From an uncultured Commensalibacter sp. (lineage in GTDB: Bacteria; Pseudomonadota; Alphaproteobacteria; Acetobacterales; Acetobacteraceae): 64,000 bases of DNA. The stretch is from positions 1-64,000 of the forward strand of contig CAMPDW010000010.1 of NCBI GenBank assembly GCA_946699565.1. The letters run 5' to 3'. Position 1 is the first letter of the stretch, and each line of letters begins with the position of its first letter. Both the position numbers and the translations under genes were made by a program. The notes under the pieces were generated by a model. The model had not been told where the DNA came from and did no database searches. It was given only the letters and a program-made list of their open reading frames with translations. Below are positions 8,699 to 17,844 of this stretch, one piece after another.

Positions 8699-9331
8699 TT
8701 ATAATTTATTACGAATAGACTGAATAAGATTTTCGAACATTTCTGTTGTTAATAATTTAGTGCTCGTATTGTATTTTGAGACATGATAGCTATCTACTAA
8801 TATTATATGTGATGTAAGTTGAAAATATTGCCCATGTTTAAATTTCATTTTTGAATTTGAATAGTTGAAACATGACAAAATATTTTTATGAGCAATAACT
8901 CCAAGTGCCAATATTATTTTTAAATTAGGCATGATATCAATTTCAGATTTAAGAAAAGGTCGGCATTTTTTTTCTTCTTGTGTTGTTGGTTTATTTTGAG
9001 GAGGAACACAACGAACAGCATTTAAAATTTTGCAATTTGTTAAGTGTAATCCGTCATTAATATGGGCTTGATATGAACCTGTTGCAAAGTTATATTTAGT
9101 GAGTGTATTGTAAAGCAAAATTCCTGCATAATCGCCTGTGAAAGGTCGACCTGATAAATTTGCACCTTTTAAACCGGGTGCTAGACCTACAATGAGGAGT
9201 TCAGAATTGTTTTCACCCCAGGTCGGAACAGGGGAGTTCCAACCTGAGGGAAATTTTTTTTTATTTTCTTCTCTAAAATTTTTAAGACGGGAGCAAAAAT
9301 CACAATTAAATGTTGGTTTTAAATAAATCAT
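8699..9331 (-). CDS. Uracil-DNA glycosylase, family 5-like (iron-sulfur type)
   Basis: 210 residues. Near residue 10 CDFCSRL gives a CxxC pair, and later TNCKILNAVRCVPPQNKP gives two more cysteines, together fitting a 4Fe-4S cluster as in family 4/5 UDGs. Motif A is GLAPGLKGANLSGRPFTGDY, typical of the UdgB-like group (GLAPA/G...GRPFTGD) rather than family 4. The C-terminal motif is DSYHVSKYN, in place of the usual HPSxxN. By family knowledge these enzymes remove uracil and related deaminated bases from DNA. It is followed 23 bases upstream by the NYN gene on the same strand. Confidence 0.85.
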   Translation of the reverse strand: MIYLKPTFNCDFCSRLKNFREENKKKFPSGWNSPVPTWGENNSELLIVGLAPGLKGANLSGRPFTGDYAGILLYNTLTKYNFATGSYQAHINDGLHLTNCKILNAVRCVPPQNKPTTQEEKKCRPFLKSEIDIMPNLKIILALGVIAHKNILSCFNYSNSKMKFKHGQYFQLTSHIILVDSYHVSKYNTSTKLLTTEMFENLIQSIRNKL

Positions 9332-9354
9332 AAATAAAAATAGAATTAATTAAA

Positions 9355-9900
9355 TTATTGTTGAGCTTCATTGGGACGTCGTGTAAATTCAGGAGCAATA
9401 TTCATAAGTTCAATAAATTGATCTGCTTGTCTTCTTAATTCGTCACCAATCATTGGCGGATTTGTTTTAATTGAGGATACAACTGACACACGAACACCTT
9501 GTCTTTGCACAGATTCAACCAAACGGCGTAAATCAGCGTCACCACTAAATAAAATAGCATGATCAATTTTTGGAGCAATTTCCATCATATCAACCGCTAA
9601 TTCAATATCCATGCTGCCTTTAACACGACGCCGTCCCGTTTGATCAGTGAATTCACGGGCATTTTTGGTAACAAGAAGAAATCCATTATAAGCCAACCAA
9701 TCAGTTAAGGGTTTTAATGGAGAATATTCTTCTGTATCCAGAACAGCAGAATAGTAATAAGCACGTATAACGTTACATTGCTTTTTAAAATAATTGAGTA
9801 AATTCCTATAATCAACGTCAAAATTTAAATTACGAGACGCAGAATAAAGATTCGCTCCATCAATAAATAAACAAACTTTTTCATTATTTTTAAAAAACAT
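9355..9900 (-). CDS. NYN-domain (LabA/DUF88) putative ribonuclease
   Basis: 181 residues of the PIN-like NYN fold. Seen: CLFIDGANLY near residue 10 (first acidic residue), DIELAVDMME, and FSGDADLRRLVESVQRQGVRVSVV (second acidic site). These acidic residues form the metal-binding nuclease site in the family. The C-terminal tail is polar (RRPNEAQQ). The LabA/DUF88 group is widespread in alphaproteobacteria; its RNA target is generally unknown. It lies in tandem with the UDG gene and divergent from folK. Confidence 0.9.
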   Translation of the reverse strand: MFFKNNEKVCLFIDGANLYSASRNLNFDVDYRNLLNYFKKQCNVIRAYYYSAVLDTEEYSPLKPLTDWLAYNGFLLVTKNAREFTDQTGRRRVKGSMDIELAVDMMEIAPKIDHAILFSGDADLRRLVESVQRQGVRVSVVSSIKTNPPMIGDELRRQADQFIELMNIAPEFTRRPNEAQQ

Positions 9901-10077
9901 CGTTAAGCACCTTAAAAATTTTAATTGATAAGTTAAATTTAGAAAAAAAAGTTATACATAATTTGTTTTATAAGTTATATCGATATTTATATTGTTATAT
10001 CATTATTCTTTTCAATGACTAGCAGCTTTCTTTCATACAAAGTAAAATATACAGATATTAGGTAATTATAAAAATTT

Positions 10078-10575
10078 ATGATCATTATTTCAATTGGTAG
10101 TAATCTTCCTGGCATTTGGGGAAATAGTCCATATGAAATGTGTCAAAAAGCATTTTATCGACTTAATAAAAGACTTGATAATACATCAATGATTATTTCC
10201 CCTTTGTATCAAACTACACCAATTCCACTATCTTCTCAACCTTTATATATAAATGGTGTTATATTATTCAATAATTTAATCTCTTGCATGAATTTATTGT
10301 CCATTTTAAATGATTTGGAAAATGAAGCAGGTAGAAGACGTCAAAAAATTAATGAAGCACGTCCTTTGGATCTGGATATTATAGCTTATCATGATCATAT
10401 TATTCATGAGCCACCCAAGCTGATTGTGCCGCATCCTCGGGCACATTTAAGAGGGTTTGTTTTATATCCTTTAAGGGATGTTTTACCTAATTGGGTTCAT
10501 CCAGAAAATAAAAAATCAATTGATACGCTTATCAAGGAGCTCCCTGATGGTCAGGGAATTGAACGTTATAATTGA
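10078..10575 (+). CDS. folK: 2-amino-4-hydroxy-6-hydroxymethyldihydropteridine pyrophosphokinase
   Basis: HPPK transfers pyrophosphate from ATP to 6-hydroxymethyl-7,8-dihydropterin in folate synthesis. Seen: IISIGSNLPG at the start, the pterin-binding region YINGVILF, RRRQKINEARPLDLDIIAY (the RxxxRxxxRxLDLDI catalytic signature with metal-binding Asp pair), and LIVPHPRAHLRGFVLYPL. 165 residues, normal length. It precedes rpoZ by 54 bases. Confidence 0.96.
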   Translation: MIIISIGSNLPGIWGNSPYEMCQKAFYRLNKRLDNTSMIISPLYQTTPIPLSSQPLYINGVILFNNLISCMNLLSILNDLENEAGRRRQKINEARPLDLDIIAYHDHIIHEPPKLIVPHPRAHLRGFVLYPLRDVLPNWVHPENKKSIDTLIKELPDGQGIERYN

Positions 10576-10629
10576 TTTTTATAAAAGAGTATGATATTAG
10601 TTAACCCCTTTGATTTAGGAGAAAACTTA

Positions 10630-11040
10630 ATGGCACGTGTTACTGTAGAAGATTGTGTTGAAAAAATTCCTAACCGTTTTGAATTAGTCCTTTATGCTTC
10701 ACAAAGGGCACGTAATATTTCAAGAGGCGAAGCACTGACAATAGATAGAGATAATGACAAAAATCCGGTTATAGCTTTACGTGAAATAGCCGAAGAAAAA
10801 ATTGATCTTTCTTCTATTAAAAATGATATTATTCGTTCTTTAACTCGTGCACCTGAACCTGAAACAGTTGAAGAGGAAGTCGCTGATCTTATTCCTGCTG
10901 AAAAAAATATTTTCGGATTACATGATGTTTCTTTGGATGAAGAAAAGCAAGAAAAATCTAAAAATTCTTTTGAAAATATTAACCAGATTATGCATGAATT
11001 AGATCGCCGCCGTTCTGCGTCAGAAAAGAAAGAAGAATAA
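10630..11040 (+). CDS. rpoZ: RNA polymerase omega subunit
   Basis: 136 residues starting [20 protein letters not shown], the invariant omega start, followed by [12 protein letters not shown] and [18 protein letters not shown] chose the ATG at 10630 because AGGAG lies nine bases before it and the family begins exactly here, although the frame stays open back to 10591. Omega stabilises RNA polymerase and in many bacteria forms part of a (p)ppGpp site. The C-terminal half is an acidic, lysine-rich tail. rsh follows at once, the usual rpoZ-spoT arrangement. Confidence 0.96.
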   Translation: MARVTVEDCVEKIPNRFELVLYASQRARNISRGEALTIDRDNDKNPVIALREIAEEKIDLSSIKNDIIRSLTRAPEPETVEEEVADLIPAEKNIFGLHDVSLDEEKQEKSKNSFENINQIMHELDRRRSASEKKEE

Positions 11041-11111
11041 TTTACTTTTCTTTTTATAAAATTATAATCTATAAAATTAGAAAGGGTGTCATTTAATTTT
11101 TTGGGTTATAA

Positions 11112-13379
11112 GTGGAAAAAATTAGTTTTCCTATTGCTTTGAGTGAAAGCAATCAAATAGATTGTGCTGGGTTAATTGAACGTATACGGAGATATGATCC
11201 AGAAGCCGATGTTGTTAACGTTGAAAAAGCTTTTCGAATATCAGTACAGGCACATGAGCAACAATTCCGTGATAATGGTGCTCCTTATATAACGCATCCT
11301 TTGGCTGTTGCGAATATTTTGGCAAGTATGAAGGTGGATATTGCTTCCATTATTACAGGTTTATTACATGATACAATTGAAGACACTTCAATTACTAGAG
11401 AATTTATTGAAAAAGAATTTGGCAGAATTGTTGCTGATCTCGTTGATGGTGTTACTAAACTTACCCGATTAGAAATTCAATCCGATAAAACGAAGCAAGC
11501 GGAAAATTTTCGTAAACTTGTTTTGGCAATGTCAAAGGATATACGTGTTTTAATTGTGAAACTTGCTGATCGATTACATAATATGCGAACCTTACATTAT
11601 GTACAAAGATTAGATCGTCGGCAACGCATTGCACGGGAAACGATGGATATTTATGCACCTTTGGCCGAACGTATAGGTATGGATAATGTCAAAAGGGAGT
11701 TGCAAAATATTGCTTTTTCAGTTTTAGAGCCAGAAGCAGATGCATCTATTAAGGCACGTTTAAATTTTTTACGGGGACAGGGTGCGGATATTATCGAAGA
11801 GGTATGCGCCGAATTAAAATTAATTTGTCAAAAAGCTGGTTTAAAAAATGTTGAAGTAACAGGTCGTGAAAAATCTTGTTATTCGATATGGGAAAAAATG
11901 CAAAGAAGACAAGTTACTTTTGAGCAATTATCTGATATTATGGCTTTCCGCATTATTGTTAATACAAAAGAAGAGTGTTATACAGCATTGGGAATCGTGC
12001 ATAGTCATTATCCTGTTGTTGCTGGAAGATTCAAGGATTATATTTCAGCTCCTAAAGCTAATGGATATCAAAGTATTCATACTGGTGTAACTTTGCGTTT
12101 CCCACGTAATCAGAAAATAGAAATTCAAATCCGAACCAAAGAAATGCATGATATTGCAGAAAATGGTGTTGCTTCTCATTGGATTTATAAACAACTACCT
12201 ATTTTAAACAAAAATGATAAAAATGGTGATCAAGTTACAGGCATTGTTTCAAAAATGAAAAAACTACGTTGGGTACAGGATCTTTTGGAGATTTTAGAAG
12301 ATTCTTCGGCACCTGATGAATTTTTAGAAAATACTAAACTTGAACTTTATCAAGATCTAGTGTTTTGTTTTACACCTAAAGGTGAGCTTATTCAGTTACC
12401 GAGAGGTGCTACTCCTGTTGATTTTGCCTATGCTGTTCATAGTCAGGTTGGTGATCGCTGTGTCGGTGCCAAGGTAAATGGACGATTAATTCCCTTACGA
12501 CAAAAACTAAAAAATGGTGACCAGGTAGAAATTATGACAGCAAGAGAGGGTAATCCTTCCCTATCTTGGGAGCGATTTGTTGTTACGGGAAAAGCCCGGG
12601 CTCGAATTCGTCACTTTATTATGAACCGACAGAAAGAATTGAAAATAGAGACAGGACGGGTTGCATTAGCAAAAGCTTTCCGTCAAGAAGGAGTTGATGG
12701 TTCACAAAAAATTCTTGAATCTATTTTAAAAAATATAAAACAGAATTCTCTTAATGATTTATATATCGCTGTAGGTAGCGATAATTTATCTGCAAAGGAT
12801 GTTGTGTATGCGGCTTATCCAGAATTAAAACCGCTTAAACGTGCCCCCCGATTTGTTCCTGGTTTAAGTGATATAGTACGCAATACTCCTCAAAATAAAA
12901 ATAATGAAGATCATAAATTTATCTCTCCATTAAAAGGTATGGATAAAGGTATTATTGTTCATTTTGCTGGTTGCTGTCATCCTATTCCTGGGGATGATAT
13001 TGTTGGTATTGTTGCTACAGGTAAAGGAATCACAATTCATCGTAAAGATTGTGCAACTTTAAATAGTTTTGCAGCTACCCCTGAACGTTTTATGAGTTTG
13101 GACTGGGATTATAATATTCTTAATCAGATTAATCATCAAAAAAATTATATTGCCAGAGTGAAAATTGTAACAGAAAATGACAATTCAATTTTAGCAACGA
13201 TTGCTAATCGAATTGTGCAATATGAAGCATCTTTGATAAACTTAAAAATTATCAACCGTCATATGGATTTTATTGAAATTTTGATTGATGTTGAAATTAA
13301 GGATGTCAATCATTTAAATCAAGTCATCAGCGGTTTGCAAATGGTGAAAGGTATTGTTCATGTTGAACGTTCGCGTTGA
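11112..13379 (+). CDS. rsh: Bifunctional (p)ppGpp synthetase/hydrolase (Rsh, SpoT/RelA)
   Basis: 755 residues in RelA/SpoT order: HD hydrolase domain near the N terminus (HPLAVANILASM and HDTIEDT retained, so hydrolysis should work); synthetase domain around residue 240-350 (ISAPKANGYQSIHTGV); TGS domain near 400-460 (VFCFTPKGELIQLPRGATPVDFAYAVH); C-terminal zinc-finger-like region (HFAGCCHPIPGDDIVG) and ACT domain at the end. The start is a GTG. As the only such gene in the window, with an intact HD motif, it fits the single bifunctional Rsh of alphaproteobacteria controlling the stringent response. Confidence 0.96.
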   Translation: MEKISFPIALSESNQIDCAGLIERIRRYDPEADVVNVEKAFRISVQAHEQQFRDNGAPYITHPLAVANILASMKVDIASIITGLLHDTIEDTSITREFIEKEFGRIVADLVDGVTKLTRLEIQSDKTKQAENFRKLVLAMSKDIRVLIVKLADRLHNMRTLHYVQRLDRRQRIARETMDIYAPLAERIGMDNVKRELQNIAFSVLEPEADASIKARLNFLRGQGADIIEEVCAELKLICQKAGLKNVEVTGREKSCYSIWEKMQRRQVTFEQLSDIMAFRIIVNTKEECYTALGIVHSHYPVVAGRFKDYISAPKANGYQSIHTGVTLRFPRNQKIEIQIRTKEMHDIAENGVASHWIYKQLPILNKNDKNGDQVTGIVSKMKKLRWVQDLLEILEDSSAPDEFLENTKLELYQDLVFCFTPKGELIQLPRGATPVDFAYAVHSQVGDRCVGAKVNGRLIPLRQKLKNGDQVEIMTAREGNPSLSWERFVVTGKARARIRHFIMNRQKELKIETGRVALAKAFRQEGVDGSQKILESILKNIKQNSLNDLYIAVGSDNLSAKDVVYAAYPELKPLKRAPRFVPGLSDIVRNTPQNKNNEDHKFISPLKGMDKGIIVHFAGCCHPIPGDDIVGIVATGKGITIHRKDCATLNSFAATPERFMSLDWDYNILNQINHQKNYIARVKIVTENDNSILATIANRIVQYEASLINLKIINRHMDFIEILIDVEIKDVNHLNQVISGLQMVKGIVHVERSR

Positions 13380-13398
13380 TGATAAATAAAGGAAAAAA

Positions 13399-13818
13399 AT
13401 GATTATAGGGATAGGTTCAGATATATGCGATATTCGTCGTATCGAAAAAGTCATTGTCCGTCATCAGGAACGTTTTATTAACCGAATTTTTACACGAATA
13501 GAGATCAAAACAGCTGAAATGCGACATGAAAAGTTAAAATACGGAACTTATGCTAAACGTTGGGCTGCGAAAGAAGCTTGTGCCAAAGCATTGGGAACTG
13601 GTTTTACTGAAGAGGTTTTTTATAAAGATATAGAAGTTATCAATGATAAAAATGGTAAACCTTCTTTACAGTTATATAATGGTGCTTTAAAAGCATTACA
13701 AAATCGTATTTATAAAAATAAAAAAACAAATATTTTATTAACAATAACGGATGATTATCCTTATGCTCTTGCTTATGTTATTATTGAGATGCTCTCTCTT
13801 GATAATTTTGATAAATAA
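13399..13818 (+). CDS. acpS: Holo-[acyl-carrier-protein] synthase
   Basis: AcpS transfers 4'-phosphopantetheine from CoA to acyl carrier protein. Seen: IIGIGSDICDIRRIE at the start (magnesium-binding Asp), RIFTRIEI, and KRWAAKEACAKALGTG (the WAAKEA signature). 139 residues, normal. It lies between rsh and lepB with gaps of 19 and 6 bases. Confidence 0.96.
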   Translation: MIIGIGSDICDIRRIEKVIVRHQERFINRIFTRIEIKTAEMRHEKLKYGTYAKRWAAKEACAKALGTGFTEEVFYKDIEVINDKNGKPSLQLYNGALKALQNRIYKNKKTNILLTITDDYPYALAYVIIEMLSLDNFDK

Positions 13819-13824
13819 AAATAT

Positions 13825-14754
13825 ATGCGTGTAACCCGCTTGATTAATAATATATTTTTGCTAGGTGAAAATTTTAACAAGTTAGTGTTTTGTATGGAAA
13901 ATAAACAAGATAATAAAATTAATAACGTAGAAAAAAAGCAAGATAATGCGGCGCCTGCTTCATTTTGGCATCAAGTAAAAGAATTATTTTCAACAATTAT
14001 TATTGGTGGACTTATAATTCTTGTCTTACGCATATTTTTATTTGAGCCTTGTAATATTCCATCAGGATCGATGATTCCAACGTTGCAGATTGGTGATTAC
14101 ATATTTGTAAGCAAATATAGTTATGGGTATTCGCGTTATTCTTTACCTTTGTATCACCCTGATATCAAAGGAAGAATTTGGTACAAAGCTCCTGAAAGAG
14201 GAGATGTGGCGGTTTTTAGAAGTACGAAACCTCCTTATGATTATTATGTAAAAAGAATTATTGGGTTGCCAGGGGATACAATTCAGGTTCGGGATAGTGT
14301 ATTGTATATTAATGGGAAAGCTGTTGAACGCCTGTTAAAAGGGAATTACCAGTATCACGAAAATGCTTATGATCCTGAACAAGTTCATTATTTATATACG
14401 GAAGCTTTACCAAGTAATAATAAAATTGTAAAGCATGAAATCCTACAGAAAATAGTGTCAGATTATGAACAAGAACCATATTTATCAAATGGCGAATTAA
14501 ATGTTAACAATACAATAATTTATAAAGTTCCCGATGGTCATTTCTTTGCGATGGGGGACAATCGTGAACATAGTGCTGATAGTCGTTTTATAGATCGTAA
14601 TTCACCAGATTATCTTGGGTATGTGCCTATTGATCATTTAATTGGTAAAGTACAATTTGTATTTTACTCTTATGATGCTTTTCATCCTGTATGGCAATTT
14701 TGGTATTGGCCTATTGAAATTCGTTGGAATCGACTATTCAAAGTTATAAAATGA
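13825..14754 (+). CDS. lepB: Signal peptidase I
   Basis: Inner-membrane serine/lysine protease that cleaves signal peptides of exported proteins. Seen: one membrane helix (TIIIGGLIILVLRIFLF), then PSGSMIPTLQIGDYIFVSKYSYG with the catalytic Ser, RGDVAVFR...YYVKRIIGLPGD with the catalytic Lys, and GDNREHSADSRF (box E). The start is uncertain: ATG 13825 gives 309 residues, while ATG 13894 gives 286 and a more usual N terminus; neither has a clear ribosome-binding site. rnc follows with an ATGA overlap. Confidence 0.95.
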   Translation: MRVTRLINNIFLLGENFNKLVFCMENKQDNKINNVEKKQDNAAPASFWHQVKELFSTIIIGGLIILVLRIFLFEPCNIPSGSMIPTLQIGDYIFVSKYSYGYSRYSLPLYHPDIKGRIWYKAPERGDVAVFRSTKPPYDYYVKRIIGLPGDTIQVRDSVLYINGKAVERLLKGNYQYHENAYDPEQVHYLYTEALPSNNKIVKHEILQKIVSDYEQEPYLSNGELNVNNTIIYKVPDGHFFAMGDNREHSADSRFIDRNSPDYLGYVPIDHLIGKVQFVFYSYDAFHPVWQFWYWPIEIRWNRLFKVIK

Positions 14755-15473
14755 TAAAATTAAAAGAAAATATTCTTAATGTTTCTGAAAAAAAATTAGA
14801 GGAAAAGTTAAGATATGAATTCAAGAATAAAAAAATATTTCGTAAAGCACTTACTCATAGATCTGCTGTTTATGAACAAAAGTATGCGCATAAAAAAAAG
14901 AAAAGAGCCCGATCTAATGAACGATTGGAGTTTATTGGGGATCGTGTTTTAGGTTTAGTTATGGCAGAATGGTTATTGGAAAGATATCCTAATGAACAAG
15001 AAGGAGATCTTGGGCCTCGGCATGCTTATCTTGTGTCTAAAATCGTTTTGGGGAAAATAGCGAAAAGTTTAGAACTGCATAACTGCATTCATGTGGCATC
15101 ACATGAGGAAAAAGTTGGTGTTAATTATACAGAAAGCGTTTTGGCGGATGCTGTTGAAGCCATTTTAGGGGCAATGTATTTGGATGGAGGGTTAACTCCA
15201 GTTAGAAATTTTGTTCGTAAAGCATGGATAGGAATTATGAATGCACAGGCTTTACCTCCAAAAGATGCTAAAACAACTTTACAGGAATGGTTGCTTACAA
15301 GAGGTTTGCCTTTGCCTGTTTATGAATTGGTTTCGCAAAACGGACCTTCACATACGCCAGTTTTTGTTATTTGTGTTAAGGCACAGGATGTTGAAGGTGT
15401 TGGAAAGGGTGGAAATAAAAGGAATGCTGAAAGTGCTGCAGCCAGAGATTTGTTAAATAAATTACAAAAATAG
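14751..15473 (+). CDS. rnc: Ribonuclease III
   Basis: Double-stranded-RNA endonuclease of rRNA and mRNA processing. Seen: NERLEFIGDRVLGLVMAEWL (the RNase III signature with catalytic Glu/Asp), DAVEAILGAMYLDGG (second catalytic acid), and a C-terminal dsRNA-binding domain (residues ~165-240, ending GKGGNKRNAESAAARDLL). I chose the ATG at 14751 because it overlaps the lepB stop as ATGA; the frame is open upstream to 14724. 240 residues. lepB-rnc-era is the classical order. Confidence 0.95.
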   Translation: MIKLKENILNVSEKKLEEKLRYEFKNKKIFRKALTHRSAVYEQKYAHKKKKRARSNERLEFIGDRVLGLVMAEWLLERYPNEQEGDLGPRHAYLVSKIVLGKIAKSLELHNCIHVASHEEKVGVNYTESVLADAVEAILGAMYLDGGLTPVRNFVRKAWIGIMNAQALPPKDAKTTLQEWLLTRGLPLPVYELVSQNGPSHTPVFVICVKAQDVEGVGKGGNKRNAESAAARDLLNKLQK

Positions 15474-15484
15474 GATATTATAGA

Positions 15485-16369
15485 ATGCGTTGTGGTTTTG
15501 TTGCGTTAATTGGTGCACCGAATGCTGGAAAATCAACTTTATTAAATCAGATGGTGGGGGCAAAATTATCCATTGTAAGTTCAAAAACTCAAACAACAAG
15601 AATGAGAATTCTTGGGATTGTAATGCATCAACAATCACAGATTTTATTAATAGATACGCCGGGCATTTTTAAACCAAAAAGGCGCTTGGATGAGTTAATG
15701 GTTTCTAATGCTTGGAACGGAGCAGTTGATTCAGACATAACTTTGTTTATTTTGGATGTGCATAAAGGATTAAATGAGGAAATTTACTTAATTATCAATA
15801 AATTAAAAGATATAACACGTCGAATTTGGTTGGTGTTAAATAAAATTGATAAAATTGTGCCGCAAAAACTTTTGCCCTTAACGCAACAAGTTAATCAATT
15901 ATTACCCATTGAGCGAAATTTTATGGTTAGTGCAAAGAAAGGTAGTGGTATTAATGATTTGCTCGATGCTTTAGCCCAAGATATTCCGGAAGGTCTTTGG
16001 TTATATCCTAAGGATGATTTAACTAATTTACCAGATCGATTATTGGCAGCGGAAATTGTTCGTGAACAAATTTTCATGCTTACTCATGAAGAAATACCCT
16101 ATGCTGTGACTGTTGAAACAGAAAGTTTTAAGGAAAGAAAAGATCATTCTATTCGTATAGATCTTGTTATTTATGTCTCTAAACCCAATTATAAACCAAT
16201 TATAATTGGTTTTCAGGGAAGAAAAATACGTATGATCGGTGAGCGATCACGAAAAGAGATTTCTCGTTTATTAGAGCGTTCATGTCATATTTTCATTACG
16301 GTCAAAGAAAGAAAAGGATGGGATCGTGAAAATAATAGATTAAAGGCAATAGGACTTGATCTTTCCTAG
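15485..16369 (+). CDS. era: GTPase Era
   Basis: Ribosome-assembly GTPase that binds 16S rRNA. G1 loop GAPNAGKST near residue 10, switch region SKTQTTR, G3 DTPG near residue 58, G4 NKID, then a C-terminal KH domain from about residue 190 to the end (IGFQGRKIRMIGERSRKEISRLLE). 294 residues, normal. Starts 11 bases after rnc. Confidence 0.97.
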   Translation: MRCGFVALIGAPNAGKSTLLNQMVGAKLSIVSSKTQTTRMRILGIVMHQQSQILLIDTPGIFKPKRRLDELMVSNAWNGAVDSDITLFILDVHKGLNEEIYLIINKLKDITRRIWLVLNKIDKIVPQKLLPLTQQVNQLLPIERNFMVSAKKGSGINDLLDALAQDIPEGLWLYPKDDLTNLPDRLLAAEIVREQIFMLTHEEIPYAVTVETESFKERKDHSIRIDLVIYVSKPNYKPIIIGFQGRKIRMIGERSRKEISRLLERSCHIFITVKERKGWDRENNRLKAIGLDLS

Positions 16370-16466
16370 GATTTATCGATAAAAAATTATTTTCATTCTT
16401 TTAAAATCTTGATGGCTGATATATTATCTTTATCCACTTTTAAAATATTTATAATGTGAATTTATA

Positions 16467-17210
16467 ATGATTTCTTCAATAAAAATTAATCCTAAACGTG
16501 TTTTATTAAAAATTTCAGGTGAAGCTTTATTAGGTGATGTTCATTACGGAATTGATCCCAAAGTAGCGAATACAATTATTCAAGATGTTGCCAATGTTGT
16601 TAAAGCAGGTATAGAGGTTTGTCTAGTTATTGGAGGAGGTAATATATTTCGTGGTATGACCGCATCCGCCAGAGGAATTGATCGCGTTCATGGTGATTAT
16701 GCCGGAATGTTAGCTACAGTCATTAACGCTGTTGTTCTTCATAATGTTTTTGAAGACCATTCCATTAAAAGCTGTATAATGTCAGCGATTGAGATACCTC
16801 AAATTGCAGAAAATTATGTCCGTGATCGTGCAATAGGATATATTAAACAAGGCAGAGTAATTATTTTTGCGGGTGGAATAGGTAATCCGTATTTTACAAC
16901 AGACACGGCGGCAGCCTTGCGTGCTATTGAGATGAAATGTGATCTCATGCTAAAAGGTACACAAGTTGATGGTGTTTATGATTCTGACCCAAAGAAAAAT
17001 CCAAATGCAAAACGATATGATGAGATTACATATTCAGAAGCTTTAATTAATGGTTTGTCTATTATGGACGCAACAGCTTTTAGTTTGGCACAAGACAATC
17101 ATTTACCTATGATTGTATTTAATATGCATAAAGAAGGTAATTTTGAAAAAGTATTATTGGGAAATGGTGTGTGTACTAAAGTAATTGCTTCTGACTCATA
17201 TCAGAAGTAA
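16467..17210 (+). CDS. pyrH: UMP kinase
   Basis: Phosphorylates UMP to UDP; amino-acid-kinase fold distinct from eukaryotic UMP kinase. Seen: RVLLKISGEALLGD, CLVIGGGNIFRGM, GGIGNPYFTTDTAAALRAIEM and LMLKGTQVDGVYDSDPKKNP. 247 residues, normal. It starts the pyrH-frr-uppS-cdsA-dxr run that is conserved in many bacteria; a 97-base gap separates it from era and could hold a promoter. Confidence 0.97.
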   Translation: MISSIKINPKRVLLKISGEALLGDVHYGIDPKVANTIIQDVANVVKAGIEVCLVIGGGNIFRGMTASARGIDRVHGDYAGMLATVINAVVLHNVFEDHSIKSCIMSAIEIPQIAENYVRDRAIGYIKQGRVIIFAGGIGNPYFTTDTAAALRAIEMKCDLMLKGTQVDGVYDSDPKKNPNAKRYDEITYSEALINGLSIMDATAFSLAQDNHLPMIVFNMHKEGNFEKVLLGNGVCTKVIASDSYQK

Positions 17211-17247
17211 AAATAAATAATTCAATTTAAATTTTAAAGGTGTTAAC

Positions 17248-17814
17248 GTGGTAGACGATATTAATGATTTAAAGCAGGATTTGACGCGACGTATGCAAGG
17301 GGCCATTGAGGCTTTTAAACATGATTTAGCTGGATTGCGTTCTGGACGTGCGATACCAGCTTTATTGGAACCTATTCGTGTTGATGCTTATGGAAGTACA
17401 ACGCCTATTACTCAAGTTGCATCTATTACAGCTCCTGAATCAAGAATGTTGTCGGTTCAAGTTTGGGATAAAACTTTGGTGTCTGCAGTTGATAAAGCAA
17501 TAAGAGAGAGTGGCTTGGGATTAAACCCAATTCCTAATGGTCAATTAATTCGAGTTCCTATTCCTCAATTAACAGAGGAAAGACGTAATGAAATGGTCAA
17601 GGCTGCTAGCCGTTATGCAGAAAATGCTAAGATTGCCGTGCGTGGAGTGCGTCGGGATGGAATGGATAAAACTAAAGCGTCAGAGAGAAAAGGTGAAATT
17701 AGTAAGGACGATGTAAAAGACTGGTCTGATGAAATTCAAAAAATTACCGATCAATATGTCAATAAAATTGATGAAATTTTTGTCGATAAAGAACGCGATA
17801 TTAAACAAGTATAA
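17248..17814 (+). CDS. frr: Ribosome recycling factor
   Basis: Splits post-termination ribosomes with EF-G. Seen: TRRMQGAIEAFKHDLAGLRSGRAIPALLEPIRVDAYG (helix and hinge), then INPIPNGQLIRVPIPQLTEERR-type core (LGLNPIPNGQLIRVPIPQLT) and the long C-terminal helix ending in VDKERDIKQV. 188 residues. The start is a GTG with AAAGGTG upstream. Confidence 0.97.
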   Translation: MVDDINDLKQDLTRRMQGAIEAFKHDLAGLRSGRAIPALLEPIRVDAYGSTTPITQVASITAPESRMLSVQVWDKTLVSAVDKAIRESGLGLNPIPNGQLIRVPIPQLTEERRNEMVKAASRYAENAKIAVRGVRRDGMDKTKASERKGEISKDDVKDWSDEIQKITDQYVNKIDEIFVDKERDIKQV

Positions 17815-17844
17815 TAAACCTTAGCAGGGTTAGGTTATTTATTA

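Noticed and set aside
17817-17836. Imperfect hairpin between frr and uppS
   Set aside because: Short stem with a mismatch and no T-run; too weak to call.
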